Made by a program: the position numbers and the translations under genes | Part shown: positions 1 through 11,847 of the stretch, one piece after another | How the letters are laid out: every line of letters starts with the position of its first letter | Numbering within the stretch: the stretch's first letter is position 1 | NCBI RefSeq assembly: GCF_029962835.1 | Contig: NC_080590.1 | Location: 70,085,501-70,149,500 of the forward strand | DNA: 64,000 nucleotides | Origin: Magnolia sinica | Lineage: Eukaryota; Streptophyta; Magnoliopsida; Magnoliales; Magnoliaceae | Direction: 5' to 3' | The notes under the pieces: model-generated | Databases searched by the model: none | Told to the model about the DNA's origin: nothing | Seen by the model: only the letters and a program-made list of their open reading frames with translations

Positions 1-217
1 CTAAAACCACATTTCCTCTCTCAAATCTCCCTCCCATACACAAAGCTTCTTCTTCTTCTACATTACACAACCATTCTTCATCATTTTCCTGAAAACTCCT
101 TTCTTACAACCCTCCATCTTCCCATTTCCTACCTATTTGAGCACAAAAGCTCTCTTTTGTGTCTCATAGCCCTCGAAATCCATAAACTCATCTCACCTTT
201 CAAGCTTTTCCAACCCC
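1..217 (+). other. Pyrimidine-rich leader upstream of the Transposase_32-like frame
   Basis: CT-rich sequence with no coding signal, of the kind seen in plant 5' untranslated regions. No 5' LTR end or primer-binding site for the gypsy element downstream is visible here. Confidence 0.3.
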
Positions 218-1531
218 ATGGCTCTTTTTAAGCTAGTTGCTACTATTTTCTCCCTCTCTACACTCCTTTCCCTTATGGGAAAGAAGAGGGCATCCGCGGA
301 TGAAGTTGGGACTAACCGCCCAACTAACTCAAAGAAGAGGATGGGCGCTGAAGCAAGCACGAGCGCTGAGCGAGAGAGAAGATCAAAATGGGATCTCGAC
401 CCGTGGATCCCCATCAAAAGATTGCTACCGGCGGGTGTAGAATTAGGTAGGTTCCGTAACTAAAAAGTTATATTCAAGGCTCATGTGGATGAAAGGCTTT
501 TCGAGTTGTACCCAGTGATGAACATGCTCCTGGACAATGGATGGGGTCCCATATTTGAGGAAAATACCCATGTGAGTGGAGCAGTGCGTGCCTTCAATGC
601 TCATATACGGGACCCACTACTGGAGCCGCTGCAGTTTACTATCCCTTTGGGAAGAGAGGAGGCCATAGTAAATGTAGACATGATAGCTCATATCATGGGT
701 ATGGAGCATGGACTTGTACATGCTAGCGAGACAAACCTTGCCAGTGAACGAGAAAGGAATCGCCGCACCCATTTTCTTTGCGGCCAGCTTGAGTGGTGGA
801 GGTAAGGAAATAGCCTTGCATTAACCAACATGACAAACGATTTCCACCTGCTCCATCACATATTTACATATAACGTATATCCCAAGTGGAGTAACTGTAC
901 GGAGTGTACTCAGCTTATGGTGGATTTCTTATACAAAGTTGGTCAAGGAGATAAGCTATGTCTACCTACATTCATATTGTCTCATATTGTGGGTACTTCA
1001 CGATCTATACGGGGAGATGCCTCACTTCCATTCGATCAACTTATTTGTAAGATCGCTCGAAATTTTGGCTTCCAACTCCATATGGAGAACCATGCCCCAA
1101 TTCATATCATTAGTGACGCTACGCTCAACAATATGGGCATAGGCCCCAGGCAGCGACAAGTAAGGCTCGATGAGTATGGGGATGAGATAGAAGAAGAGGA
1201 AGAAAGTAGTGAAGAAGAGGAGGAAAATAAAATAGAGGAAGAAAGTGAGAAGGAAGGAAGTGTGGGGGAAGGCAGTGATGAAGAGGGAAGTGATGAGGAA
1301 GAGTAGGAAGAGGAAGAAGAGGAGGCCCAAGATCTGCATAGGGAGCCTCCTACTGCTACACATGACGACCGCCATGATCGGGCTGCCTTGGAAGCTCGCA
1401 TGGCCAAAATTGAGGAGGATCAGGCCTACCTAAAACAGAAATTCAAGAGGATGTATCACACTCTGAAGGCCCTCCTGTGCTGTATGCAGGACAAGGGTGC
1501 TCCTCAACCGTCACCAGAGTCAAATGACTAG
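218..1531 (+). pseudogene. Transposase_32-like 'putative plant transposon protein', three in-frame stops
   Basis: One reading frame runs from the ATG at 218 (alternative start 275, MGKKRAS) to the TAG at 1529-1531, about 437 codons. In-frame stops interrupt it at 461-463 (TAA), 803-805 (TAA) and 1304-1306 (TAG). The middle (485-1110) has the layout of the plant Transposase_32 family: a globular N-terminal part (FELYPVMNMLLDNGWGPIF), then HHIFTYNVYPKW, LCLPTFILSHIVG and LPFDQLICKIARNFGF, close to family lines such as 'LPFGGLITRILEHFGV'. A Glu-rich acidic tract (1178-1335) follows. The C-terminal helix (ARMAKIEEDQAYLKQKFKRM) could be a coiled coil. The family's function is unknown; members are usually intronless and transposon-borne. 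The frame is otherwise open, so decay is recent or weak. It lies 290 bp upstream of a gypsy gag on the same strand. It may be an extra ORF of that element or a separate insertion. The family assignment is from memory of its motifs. Confidence 0.6.
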
Positions 1532-1820
1532 TCATATGTTATAGTCGTCTTTGGGTTTTCCTTGTTTATTATTTTCCTTTGTAATTGCCATGGTAGGCTT
1601 AATTAGTGTTGGTGTGCTTAGTGTTTAAAGCTTTGTTAGATTAGCTCACATGCATCTTCTGTCATGATCCATGTAAGACTACATCTCATATATTATGATA
1701 ATTTTGGATAAATGAAATGCATGAAGCTTCTTTTGATTTGGAATGTGTAGAATGCTTGGAAAAATTGAGTGTTGTTATTTAAAGTCTTACACATGTTGCA
1801 CCCTATGTTGTATATAGGGA
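1532..1820 (+). other. AT-rich spacer between the Transposase_32-like frame and gypsy gag
   Basis: Non-coding, AT-rich. I see no LTR end (CA) and no tRNA-complementary primer site immediately before the gag ATG at 1821, where a complete Tekay element would normally have them within a few hundred bases. Confidence 0.4.
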
Positions 1821-3110
1821 ATGCCTCCGAAAACCACTCGAAATGTGACACGTCTTGCACTTGGCAGATCGATTGTCAGGGCACCTCCCCTGAATGATAG
1901 CCAGACGGACCCTATCCTAGACCCGAATCATGAGACAATGCTGGATTCTTAGCTAGCCACTGGCCCCACAAATGGGCTAACACCTTTTGCACCACCGGTT
2001 TCAGAATAAAACCGTGCGTCCTCATCGACACCACATGTACCTCAGTTGGCTCCTCCTCCTGATAGGTTGGAGCAGATGATATTTTTAATATAACAGAAGC
2101 AATAATTTTTTGCCACTATTGCGGGGGCCATTGACCATAACATGAATATGGTCCCGCTTGCACCACCTGTGCAGCTTGCTGGAAATATGAATACCAGCGG
2201 CCTTTTTGAGTGCTTCCAGTGTTTCTGTCCTCCTACCTTTGCAGGCACTCACAGGCCCGAGGAAGCCGAATACTGGCTAGATCGCATCTCTAAGATGTTG
2301 AAGCTGCTGCAATGCACTAAGGCAGAATAAGTTGAGCTGGTCACCTATATGTTCGAGAGGGAGGCTAGTCTATGGTGGGACAGCATCCTACGAACAGTTC
2401 CCACAGGACACGTATGGATATGAGATGCATTTGAGACCCACTTCCATGGGAAGTACTTCCCCCTCACTTACCATAATGAAAAGGTGGGTGAGTTCCTTCA
2501 CCTTTGATAGGGAGGAATGATCGTGTCGGAACATGAGAACAGATTTACGGAGATAGCCAGATACGCTCCATTTATTTTAACAGATGAGTCGATGAAAATG
2601 CGGCATTTCTCAGATGGTCTGCGGCCCGATATCCACACGAAGATGTGTTGCGCTAGCATTCCCAACTATGCTGAGCTAGTGAACATGGTCCTACGAGCTG
2701 AGTAGGATGGAGACAGACTGTCTCGCACACATTTACTAGTGGGCCCAAGGCCTTGACCTGAATTGCCGAACTGCCCGTTCCTCGACAAGAGGCCACGTGT
2801 AGATTCGCCTCTCAGGCTTATGGCTCCACCGACCCAGCAGAGGCAATCAGATCTATGGTGCACCAACTGTAAGAGGATGGACCATACAGACACCTACTAC
2901 TTTACTAAGATGATGGACAATGGTTTTACGCTGCCTCAGAAGATCAAATTCCAGCAACCACATGTTATATCAGCTCCACCTCTATGATCGACACCGCCAG
3001 CTCAGCCATTTTACCGACCACCTATACCTCAAAATAGGCCACCTCAACAACCTATGGCAGCACAACCAAATTGTCCTCAATAGGCACGTGTACATGCACT
3101 AGTAGCTGGT
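1821..3110 (+). pseudogene. gag: Gypsy gag (capsid and damaged zinc knuckle)
   Basis: The frame starts at the ATG at 1821 (MPPKTTRNVTRLALGRS) and can be followed with several in-frame stops to about 3110. The Retrotrans_gag core is clear at 2240-2700: PPTFAGTHRPEEAEYWLDRI, LVTYMFEREASLWWDSI, FETHFHGKYFP, and a stretch ending NYAELVNMVLRAE. A CCHC knuckle is at about 2860-2905 (WCTNCKRMDHTDTYYF), but the fourth ligand is Tyr instead of Cys, which fits a TGT/TGC to TAT/TAC transition. Most of gag and the protease share one frame, as expected for a fused gag-pol. The product would form the virus-like particle; this copy cannot. Confidence 0.8.
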
Positions 3111-3131
3111 GCATCTGAGATAGCAACTGCA

Positions 3132-3791
3132 ATGCCTTTAGCCTTTGAAGTCACTACCCACATTCAAGGTACACCTGTATTTCTATTGGTGGACGCCGGA
3201 TCCACTATTTCGATAATATCGTGCTCTACATTCAAGCGTTTGGGGTTAACCAGTACCCCTATGAGTGGGGTGAGAGTCCTTACTGCAACAGGGACTTTCT
3301 CTGACACTACTAAGTTTTGTAAAGATTGCCCGATAGACTTAGGGAGTAGAACAGTGCGTATTGACCTGATTTTCACTCTGCTGCATCATTATGATGTCAT
3401 CCTCGGCATGAATTGGCTCACTGAAATGAAGGCAGAAATCAATTGCGATACTAGATTGGTGACAGCACATGCACCTGAGGGCACAACCTTTACTTTCCTA
3501 GTACAGGTCAGTTGGCCCTATCGTATAAGTTGTTACGCTTTCTCATTGGAGAATATTGATGGTCCGATACTTGGGGACATGCCTGTAGTCCAAGATTTCA
3601 CGGACGTGTTCAGGACGATACCTAGACTACCTCCTCGACGCGAGATCAACTTGACTATCGACCTTGTGCCTAGTGCGATACCCATTTCTCTATTGATGTA
3701 TCGCACGCATCCATGTAAAATGAAAGAGTTGAGGAGACAGATCGATGATCTGTTGGATGCAGGTTTTATACGGCCTAGTGTAACCCCTTAG
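3132..3791 (+). pseudogene. Gypsy aspartic protease
   Basis: Retroviral-type aspartic protease in the same frame as gag. The active-site region reads FLLVDAGSTISIIS, the Tekay-style D-A/S-G-S/A variant of DTG, with the downstream YDVILGMNWL motif of the flap/helix segment at about 3390-3418. The frame continues to 3789, entering the linker before RT (RRQIDDLLDAGFIRPSVTP), where a TAG stops it. It would cleave the gag-pol polyprotein. This is the longest unbroken stretch of the element. Confidence 0.8.
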
Positions 3792-4520
3792 GGAGCACCA
3801 GTATTTTTTGTAAAGAAGAAAGATGGATCGCTGCGATTGTGTATTGATTATTACAGGTTGAACCAAGTGACAGTGAAGAACAAGTATCCTTTGCCCAGGA
3901 TAGATGATTTGTTCGACCAGTTGAAAGGGGCACAGTATTTCTTAAAGATTGACTTACAGTCTGGATATCATCAGTTGCGCGTCAGGGATGAAGACGTGTA
4001 AAAAACAACATTCAGAACCAGTTTTGGGCACTATGAGTTGCACTGTGATGTCGTTTGGACTTATGAATGCACCAGCTGTATTGATGGACCTCATGAACCA
4101 GGTGTTTCGGTCGTATCTATACTGGTTCGTCATCGTATTTATAGATGACATTTTGATATACTCCAAGAGCTGAAAGGATCATGAAGAGCACCTACGAGCG
4201 GTCTTCGATACTCTCAGGAAGAATCAACTATTTGCTCAATACCGACTTCTGGAAGGAAGAAGTTAAGTTTCTAGGGCACGTGGTATCCAAGGAAGGTATT
4301 GTTGTGGACCTCGCTAAGGTGACCGCGGTTCAGGACTAGAAGCAGCCCGGTTCAGTTACAGAAGTGAGGAGTTTCCTTGGACTTGCATGCTACATCGCCG
4401 CTTCATTAAAGACTTTTCCAAGATAGCCAGACCGTTATCGCAACTCACTTGAAAGGATCTTAAGTTTGCTTGGAATGAGAAGGCAAAAGCAGCCTTTCAG
4501 GAATTAAAGGACAAGCTGAC
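3792..4520 (+). pseudogene. Gypsy reverse transcriptase, frameshifted
   Basis: RT palm motifs are easy to see but spread over frames: [19 protein letters not shown], then [19 protein letters not shown] and [13 protein letters not shown] in the gag frame. A shift at about 4025 leads to [17 protein letters not shown] and the catalytic [10 protein letters not shown] (Y/F-x-D-D) at about 4134-4166. Further shifts near 4235 and 4395 separate FWKEEVKFLGHVVSKEG and SFLGLACY from the connection segment. A stop at 4000-4002 interrupts the first segment. Catalytic aspartates are present, but no single frame spans the domain. Confidence 0.85.
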
Positions 4521-4530
4521 GTCCGCAGCC

Positions 4531-4930
4531 GTGCTAGTATTTCCAGAGCAGGGGGTCAAGTACACTATCTACAATGACGCCTCTCGTGTTAGTTTGGGTT
4601 GTGTTCTTATGCAGAAGGATAGAGTGATCGCCTATACCTCACGGTGGTTTAGGAAGCATGAGGAAAACTACCCTACACATGACCTGGAATTGGCAGCAGT
4701 TATTTTTGCATTAAAGCTCTTGAGATATTACCTCTATGGAGAGGAGTCTGAGCTCTTTTGCGACCATAAGAGCCTAAAGTACATAGTCACACAGAGAGAC
4801 CTGAATATGAGGTAGCGTCGTTCAATGGAAACCTTGAAAGACTTCAAGTTTGAGATCTCCTACCATCCTAGCAAGGCCACCCTTATGGCAGACGCGTTGA
4901 GTCACAAGAAGACAATAGAATTTGCAGCTC
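4531..4930 (+). pseudogene. Gypsy RNase H
   Basis: Starts with [17 protein letters not shown] (first catalytic Asp), continues with [21 protein letters not shown] (catalytic Glu) and [10 protein letters not shown] (Asp), then a stop at 4813-4815 and the linker YHPSKATLMADALSHKK. This is the standard Ty3 RNase H arrangement, which degrades the RNA strand during cDNA synthesis. All three acidic residues remain. Confidence 0.8.
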
Positions 4931-5189
4931 CGCTGATGGTAGAAGAATAGAACATGGTAGAGTTTGTGTGAGACTTCTAACAGAGGCTTATAGTAGAGGA
5001 GCCGTTCAAGAGTGTTGCACACATCCATGTATGGCCGCTTATCGATGACCAAATCATTGTGACTCAGAAGGAAGATGAACTGTTGATGAAAATGAGAAAA
5101 CGATCGAGTGACAGTGAAGACTCTGAATGGAGGGTTCGCATAGATGGAGGTTTGAGATATCGTGGCCAGTTATGCGTCTCGAACCTCCA

Positions 5190-6286
5190 TGACTTGGGAG
5201 AGAGGTTCTAGAAGCCGCACATAATTCAAGATTGGCAATGCATCCCGGTAGTACAAAGATGTGTCAGGATTTGAAACGTTCATACTGGTGGGACAACATG
5301 AAGGCCCAGATGGCATATTTTGTATCCCGTTGTCTCACATGCCAGCAGGTAAAGGTCGAGCATCACTGACCTCCTAGTTTACTTCAACCCATGCCCATAG
5401 CTGAATGGAAATGGGATTTCATATCTATGGATTTCATTACCGGGTTACCGAAGACAAGGAAGGGACATGACTCCATTTGGGTGATTGTGGACCGATTGAC
5501 AAAGTCGGCCCATTTCCTCCCGATTAGAGTTTCAAACTCAGCAAATGATTTAGCTAAGTTGTACATCAAAGAGATCGTACATCTGCATGGAGTTCCTATG
5601 TAGATTGTCTTGGATCGAGACACATAATTCACATCTATTTTTTAGACTCGAATCCAAGAAGCAATGGGAGTGCAGCTGAAGTTCAGTACCGCGTTCCACC
5701 CACAGACAGATGGGTAGATGGAACGAGTAAACCAGAATTAAAAGACAGGTTGTGAGCATGTGTGCTTGATTTCAAGGACAGTTGGGATGACTGTCTTCCC
5801 TATGTTGAGTTCGCTTATAATAACAGCTTCTAGGTGGGCATTGGCATGGCACCCTACGAAGCCTTGTATGGGCGCCCATGTCGAGCACCGCATTGTTGGG
5901 CAGAAGTTGGCGAGAAGAGTTTGATTGGCCTAGATTTGGTTCAGGCGATCTCAGAGAAGATTGATATTATCATATGTCAACTTCTTGCAGCCCAGAGCAG
6001 ACAGAAGAGTTACGCCGATACATGATTGCGGCAGTTAGAATTCGAGGTTGGGGACCATGTGTTTCTTAAGGTTTCCCTCATAAAGAGAGTATTCCATTTT
6101 AACAAGAAAGGGAAGCTTACGCCGAGATTCATTGGGCCATTCCAAATTCTAGACCGAGTGGGTGTGGTAGCATACCGTCTCGCCATGCCCACACCACTCA
6201 CTGGCGTGCACAACGTATTTCACGTGTCCATGCTGAAGAAATACATTCCTGATCCCACTCACATTTTCAAGTGGGAGCAGGTGTAG
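5190..6286 (+). pseudogene. Gypsy integrase (HHCC, DDE core, C-terminal domain)
   Basis: Zinc-binding region at 5205-5355: AAHNSRLAMHPGSTKM... with RCLTCQQVK giving H-H-C-C. The DDE core has [20 protein letters not shown] (first Asp, 5410-5480), IVLDRDT (second Asp, about 5605) and the FHPQTDG-MERVN segment (Glu, about 5690-5730). Frame 5834-6286 carries APYEALYGRPCRAP and the C-terminal domain VGDHVFLKVS, TPRFIGPFQIL, VFHVSMLKKYIPDP. Stops at 5601, 5622, 5643 and 5716 and shifts near 5205 and 5745 disable it. Confidence 0.85.
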
Positions 6287-6299
6287 CTAAGTGAAGATG

Positions 6300-6480
6300 C
6301 TACCTACGTACTTCAACCAACACGTATTCGGGATAGGAAGGAACAGGTGCTGCACAACAAAGCTATCCCTTTTGTGAAAGTATTGTGGACTCACCATACT
6401 GAGGAAGAGGTAACTTGGGAAACGGAAGCAAAAGTCTATAAGAACTACCCTCAGATCCTCAAGGAGTACAAAAAGGTACT
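6300..6480 (+). pseudogene. Chromodomain at integrase C-terminus
   Basis: After a TAG at 6284-6286, the same frame gives RIRDRKEQVLHNKAIPFVKV, then LWTHHTEEEVTWETEA and NYPQIL. This matches the chromodomain tail of plant chromoviruses (core pattern VLWxxHxxEEATWE), which in the family directs integration to particular chromatin. The aromatic-cage residues cannot be judged reliably from this degraded copy. Confidence 0.7.
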
Positions 6481-6504
6481 AATTTTGGGGACGAAAATTT
6501 CTTT

Positions 6505-6512
6505 AAGGGGGG
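6505..6512 (+). promoter_or_regulatory. Polypurine tract of the gypsy element
   Basis: AAGGGGGG lies five bases before the 3' LTR start (TGTAACGTCTCG at 6518), the normal position of the plus-strand primer. Confidence 0.75.
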
Positions 6513-6517
6513 TAGAT

Positions 6518-9500
6518 TGTAACGTCTCGAAAAAATTCTTACAAAGACCTGAGTACCACCTCAGGCAGAAATCCTTAAGGACCAAATTATTTAAGAATTA
6601 AACGAAAATTTATTTAAGTGCTGAACTAAATAATCAGTGGATTTAGTTTGAACCACTATCTATACGAACTACAAGACCCAAAACCATTAAAATCGCTAGC
6701 TTAACATTACTTAAGAACCTAGGAGAAATCTCAAAACCCAGTTGCTCTTGGGAGCATCTTGAAACTTCGTATCGAACCTGGACCACGCGTCGAAAGTCCG
6801 ATTAATGTGAGACTATACGGTTATGACCGCCTTATTGGGCTTGATAACCATCTCGAAAATCAAGTCCCAATACTATCTAAAAACGCACAACTTGAGCCCA
6901 GAGCAAAGTGTGTGAGAAATGCGAATATCTTTAAAAATGAACTCAAACTTAAGTGAATTGGACCATTCATTTGCATGCGAAATTGAAGACTTCAGACAAT
7001 CAGATTCTGGCCAAACTACACCCATGGATCAGGGAAATTTCCCCGCTCTTATCCGTATACTTGTGGCCTTGATCGAGTGACAATGACTGTTGATCTGATA
7101 CGGGTCCTCCATGGTTAATCCATTAATCTGATCATGCCGAAATCATAACCTGGCCTAGATCCATTGTCAGGAAACTTACTCCGTGACATAGACAGGTAAT
7201 GGACCTCCATATGAGCCCCATTCACCAGAAATAGTCGCCCTTTGGCTATAACCCAAGTATACCATGGCCCTGGGGCCATTGACATCACTTTTGGGCCTAT
7301 TTAAAGACCTTAAACCACCCCATATCTCTTTCATACGAATTTCTCAAACCTTAGGTGAGAGAAGAGAGAAAAGAGGAGGAAAGAGTGAGGAGTAGAGTGA
7401 GATTTCAGAAGATCGTTGCTGGGATTCACTCCCACTACTCCACGTACCGAATCGCCACCCCACCATCGCTACACCATCGATTCTAACTTCGATTTGGGTA
7501 AGAAATCCTAACCTAAACTTGTTTTAGAAGCCCAGATAGGGTAATCAGCGAAATAGTTAACCTATTTCGATGTTTAAGTACCATTGCTATATATACGGGG
7601 ACGTAAGATTCGAATCGTGTTCGAAACAAGAAATTCGACGATAAGTGTGGACTATAAATGTTTACGTTATGGTTTTCAAGGCTTTCAATGTTAGCAATGA
7701 TTTATGTCTGACTTAATTGCTACCATATAATTTTAGTTACGATATATTCGATAAACTATACGTGTGTGCGAATTATGAGAATATATAATGCATTTCATGT
7801 GTTTGTTGAAATGTTTGAATGAAAGTGCAATTATGATTTATGCTTGCCAGGACTATTAATCTATAATACATGTTTGTTGTATGTATGACAACTCCTTTAT
7901 GAAAGGATCTGCCATAATATATATTATAACTAATTTAGTTTATAATTGTAGTATTGTGTAGTCTAAGTGTTTGATAAAATGCCTAAATGAGAAATTATTT
8001 GATGAATCGCTTTTAACAAGGGTGTTGAGATAGGATTCTCAACTACCCTATCCACATTTATTGTTTTCTTCATATAATGTAAATTGCTGCTATGTGATTT
8101 ATGGATGAAATGCATATGTATAATAACTTGTTCCATATATTTAATAAAATGCTTGAATGGGAATTTTGTTTGAATTGTTCATTAAATGCTGTTATGATTA
8201 ACATATGTGACTACCTATTGTATTTGAGTATGATTGGGACTACTATGCAGTTCAGGAAATCGAAAATGGTTCCTGATTGAGTGGCTGAACTAGTTTCGCC
8301 ACATTGGATATGTTCGATGAATCCGAGCTGTACGGTGATTGTCAATAGTGATTAGGCCACGTGGAGTGCGTATGCACTCCGTGTCGATTTATTTAGTGTG
8401 CGCTCGTACTAATCGAACTTGTTAAATAACCCGATTGGCCTATTGTGTGTTTACCATGTATGGACGCTACTGTTTGAATCTAAGCTATCGCTTAGCAATG
8501 TAAAGCCCGTTTTAACCATGGTACCAAGATCCACTAAGACTCATGAGCTGGGCATGGTGGTGTATGGGGCACCGTGGTCGAGCTGGTAGCCTACGCTAGG
8601 TTGACGAGCCTCCCGTATTGACCTTGAGTATAATCTAGGCTTACGCTGAGGTGACGAGTCTCCCCGTAACGACCTCGAGTATAAACTCTTGAACTTGCCT
8701 ATCCACTGCTTTTATTAGGGGTGATGCCCTATAACTTGCCTATCGTATGTGATTAACTAGGATTGATGACTATAGATGGATCCTTGTTTAGGTAAATGAT
8801 AAAAAGAGAGGTACCTTAGCTTTCCAAATCTGTTGTATGAATAAGCCTAATAAATTACTTGGCTAACAAGACCATGCACCGCATTGCATGTGCTTTGGTG
8901 AGGAAGCGCGTGTCTAGGGAGTTTGCTATGCGCGATCGTTAGATAAAGTCGCTGAGGGAGTGCAGGAGAGGGCATGCACATTACTGCATATCATTCCTAC
9001 ATTAACAAGAGTAATTGGGAAGTGATTGTTATATTGCTTTATCATTACTGCTTGATTGAATTGATAACATGTTAACCTTTGTCTTATAGTACCATTGAGT
9101 TAATCACTCACTCCCACTCTGGGATGATATTTTAAAACACCAACCAGACTCTGATTTAGATAGAGATTATAGCGAGGCTTACGTGACGGAGCCAGATTTC
9201 ATTGACGAGGAGGAGTTCTCCTATGTGCAGTTCTCTGGCGAGTCTGTGTAGACCTAAAGCTACGTTACCGGGGTCGCAGGGACATTAGATTAGTTGAACA
9301 TTTACATTTTGATATTTTTGTGTATTTTGAAACAAAATATGTATATATTTAGCCCGATAACACGTTCATACTTTGGAGGTTATGAAACCCATATATACTT
9401 TATATACTATCTCAGTCTTCCGCTTGCTAAATTACATTAACTTTGGAGTATGATATGCTGATTTAGTGTAATCTCACTCATGTGTAATTCACTAATATGG

Positions 9501-9593
9501 ACAACATTTAAATATCATTATCTATCTGCATAAGTGATGCGTTGGAACTCGGGAGTTGAGCCTTGCTCGACCCTCGATTTTTTGGGCACTACA
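6518..9593 (+). repeat. 3' LTR of the Tekay-like element (about 3.08 kb)
   Basis: Begins TGTAACGTCTCG just after the polypurine tract and ends GGGCACTACA at 9593, so it has TG...CA termini. A TATA-like CTATTTAAAG at 7298-7307 is followed by a GA-rich leader, suggesting the U3/R boundary. No long ORF. 9594-9598 (ATTAA) is the expected 3' copy of the target duplication; the 5' copy is outside the window. Confidence 0.85.
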
Positions 9594-10660
9594 ATTAAGA
9601 ACCCAATATGCTTAACTATTCAGAGCAAACCCTAAAAATATCCCTTCATCACTTTTGCTGTCAAATTTATCCAGATTTTCTTGGTCATGCAAGATGTAGC
9701 ACTTGCTACTGAAAACTCGAAAGTATTTGACAGTAGGCTTCTTATCAAACCACATTTCATAAGCCGTTTTACTATTTTGTTTTCTAGTATAAATGCGATT
9801 AATCATATAACAAGCAGTATTTACGACTTCAACCCAAAGATTTTTAGGAAGCTTCATACTATTTAGTATTACATTTGCCATTTCGTGAAGCACTCTATTT
9901 TTTCTTTCCACTACCCAATTTTGTTGTGGTGTTTTGGGCGTAGAATATTCATGTGATATTCCCTGGTCACTGCAAAATTTCTCAAAACTGTTATTTTCAA
10001 ACTCAGAACCATGACCACTACATATCTTAGTGGTTTGTGATTCTTTTTCAGTTTGGATATGTTTAAGTATCCCTTTTTACTTCGTCGAGAGTTTCTGATT
10101 TCTCTCTTAAGAAGACTACCCAAGTATACCTAGTAAAGTCATTTACAATGACTATAATATATTTTTTGCCACCTCGACTCTCTGTTCTAGTTGATCCAAT
10201 GAGATCCATGTGGAGAAGTTTGAGTGGTTTAGATGTGGCATTGGAGTTCACCTTTTTGTGAGAACTCCTCGTTTATTTACCAATCTGGCACTCACCACAT
10301 ATTTTATCCACTTTCTTTATTTTGGGTAGATATCGTACTAATTCACTTTTGGTCAATCTATACAAGTTGCGGTAGTATACATGTCCTAGGCACTTATGCC
10401 ATAATTCGGTCTCATCGGTTTGGACCATGTAACATGATAGCTTAGATGAGCTTGAATCACTGACAATGTAGTTGTTCTCACAAGTTTTGTGATAAGTTAA
10501 TATTACAGAACCATTCTTATTTAAAATTTCACACCCTTGATTGGTAAATTTTATACTATGATTATTATTGTATATTTGAGAATTTCTTAATAGATTATAT
10601 TTTAAACCTTCTACATATAAAACATTCTCAAATAGAGGGAGGTTAAAGAGTTGAACTGTA
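9594..10660 (-). pseudogene. Copia integrase, truncated by the gypsy insertion
   Basis: On the minus strand the zinc region shows HKCLGHVYYRNLYRLTKSEL and CGECQIGK (10280-10410), then the DDE core with LHMDLIGSTRTESRGGKKY and YIIVIVNDFTRYTWVVFL (first Asp), then MERKNRVLHEMANVILNSMK with ACYMINR (Glu region), WFDKKPTVKYFRVFSSKCYI and GIFLGFALNS. The frame is broken into three pieces (10251-10063, 10123-9911, 9911-9612) by stops and a shift and ends at the gypsy LTR boundary. Confidence 0.85.
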
Positions 10661-10662
10661 CC

Positions 10663-10857
10663 TTAACCAACAATTCTGTAGTTGTTACCATCATCGAATG
10701 TGACTGAACCATTAGTCATGTCTTTAAGATTGGTGAACAGACCTTTGTCACCTGTCATATGTCTGGAGCAACCACTATCTAGGTACCACTTTGAATGGCT
10801 CATATCCTTGAAAGCGGTGTGGGTAACCAAACAAGCAACCTTAGGGACCCATTTCAT
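10663..10857 (-). pseudogene. Copia protease fragment
   Basis: KWYLDSGCSRHMTGDKGLF is the copia-type aspartic protease active site (D-S-G-C-S-x-H-M). It lies directly upstream of the integrase zinc region, as in copia polyproteins. The open piece is 64 residues. Confidence 0.8.
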
Positions 10858-10859
10858 TA

Positions 10860-11847
10860 CAGTTTTAGGCTTAGGAGCATAGTTGGTCTTCTTTGTTATA
10901 AGTCCTACCCACTGAGTTAGATTTTAAGAGCTCCTTAAGCAAGTCTTAAATTTTCTCAGCTAAAGGATAACGATCCTGATTTTTATAGTTGATATGGTTA
11001 CTTTTTTGTTTTAAAGTCTGAAAAGTTTTAGTATTTTTAGAATTATTTTGATTCAGACTTTTCCCTTTTGAGTTAGAAGACTCCCCTTTAACAAATTTAG
11101 GTGGAGATTCTTATATTTGGGAGGAATACTTTTATCATAACCCAATCCAGATCGATCGCCACATTTTCTGGATTTGGATAAAAGTTTTTTTAATTTAGGA
11201 TGACCTTGGGCATACCTCTATGTGTCCTTCAAACTCAAAAGCGAAGAGACTTCTAGTTCTAGCTTTTCATGTTTAGATTTTAAGTTTTCAACTTGGGACA
11301 TTTTGAAATCTAAGTCACACTTAGTTTTTTCAAAGCAATCTGAAAAGTGTGATTTTTCTAAGACTAGATTATCAGAATTCTCTTTTAGTTTTGAAAACTT
11401 TTCTTTCTAAATTTTAACTTTACAGCTATTTTACAACTTTCCCTGTATAAGGCATCATAAGAATCTTGAAGGTCTTCTTCATTTTCATGGTCACTACCCA
11501 GATTTTCTTCACTGGTTGAATCATTATTATCTGAGAAAGTGAACTTGGCTAAAGTCATTAGGGCTTTAACATCATTAGCCTACTCGGTTTCAGAATCTTT
11601 TGACTTAGAAGAGACTTCAGAGTAAGAAGATTCATCCCTATAGCCAACATTCCTTTCTTTTTAGACTTGTCCTTCTTAGGATATTTGTTTACTAGATGCC
11701 CATATTCATGGCAATCGTAATATTAACTGCCTTTTAGAGATTTCTAATTTTTAGATCTAGATCTTTTCTTTTCAATAGGTTTTTACAAATCAACCCTCTT
11801 TTTACTCTTGAAAATCTTGTAAAACTTTTTGGCTAAAAGAGTCATAT
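10860..11847 (-). pseudogene. gag: Copia gag, C-terminal half (zinc knuckle and coiled-coil tail)
   Basis: Minus-strand continuation of the gag that starts at 16376. Near 11690-11735 the zinc knuckle reads YYDCHEYGHLVNKY, so the first and last Cys of C-x2-C-x4-H-x4-C are Tyr and a stop lies just before it; both changes fit G-to-A transitions. The Ser/Glu-rich linker and the Lys/Glu/Leu-rich region (11170-11450) match the extended coiled-coil tail of SIRE-type gag. Several stops and shifts. Its boundary at 11847 is the TSD of the solo LTR. Confidence 0.65.

Larger units (their letters stand above)
1821..9593 (+). mobile_element. Ty3/gypsy chromovirus (Tekay/Del-like), 5' LTR not in window, inactive
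   Basis: Domain order gag - protease - RT - RNase H - integrase - chromodomain - polypurine tract - LTR is that of a Ty3/gypsy chromovirus. The large LTR beginning TGTAAC, the DAGS-type protease and the C-terminal chromodomain point to the Tekay/Del clade. Coding parts carry many TAG/TAA stops at Gln/Trp positions and at least five frameshifts. The right boundary is clean: LTR ...GGGCACTACA ends at 9593 and the next bases (9594-9598, ATTAA) should be the target duplication. Beyond lies a minus-strand copia integrase frame that is cut off here, so this element inserted into the copia element. The 5' LTR is either left of the window or lost. Clade assignment is from motif memory. Confidence 0.85.
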
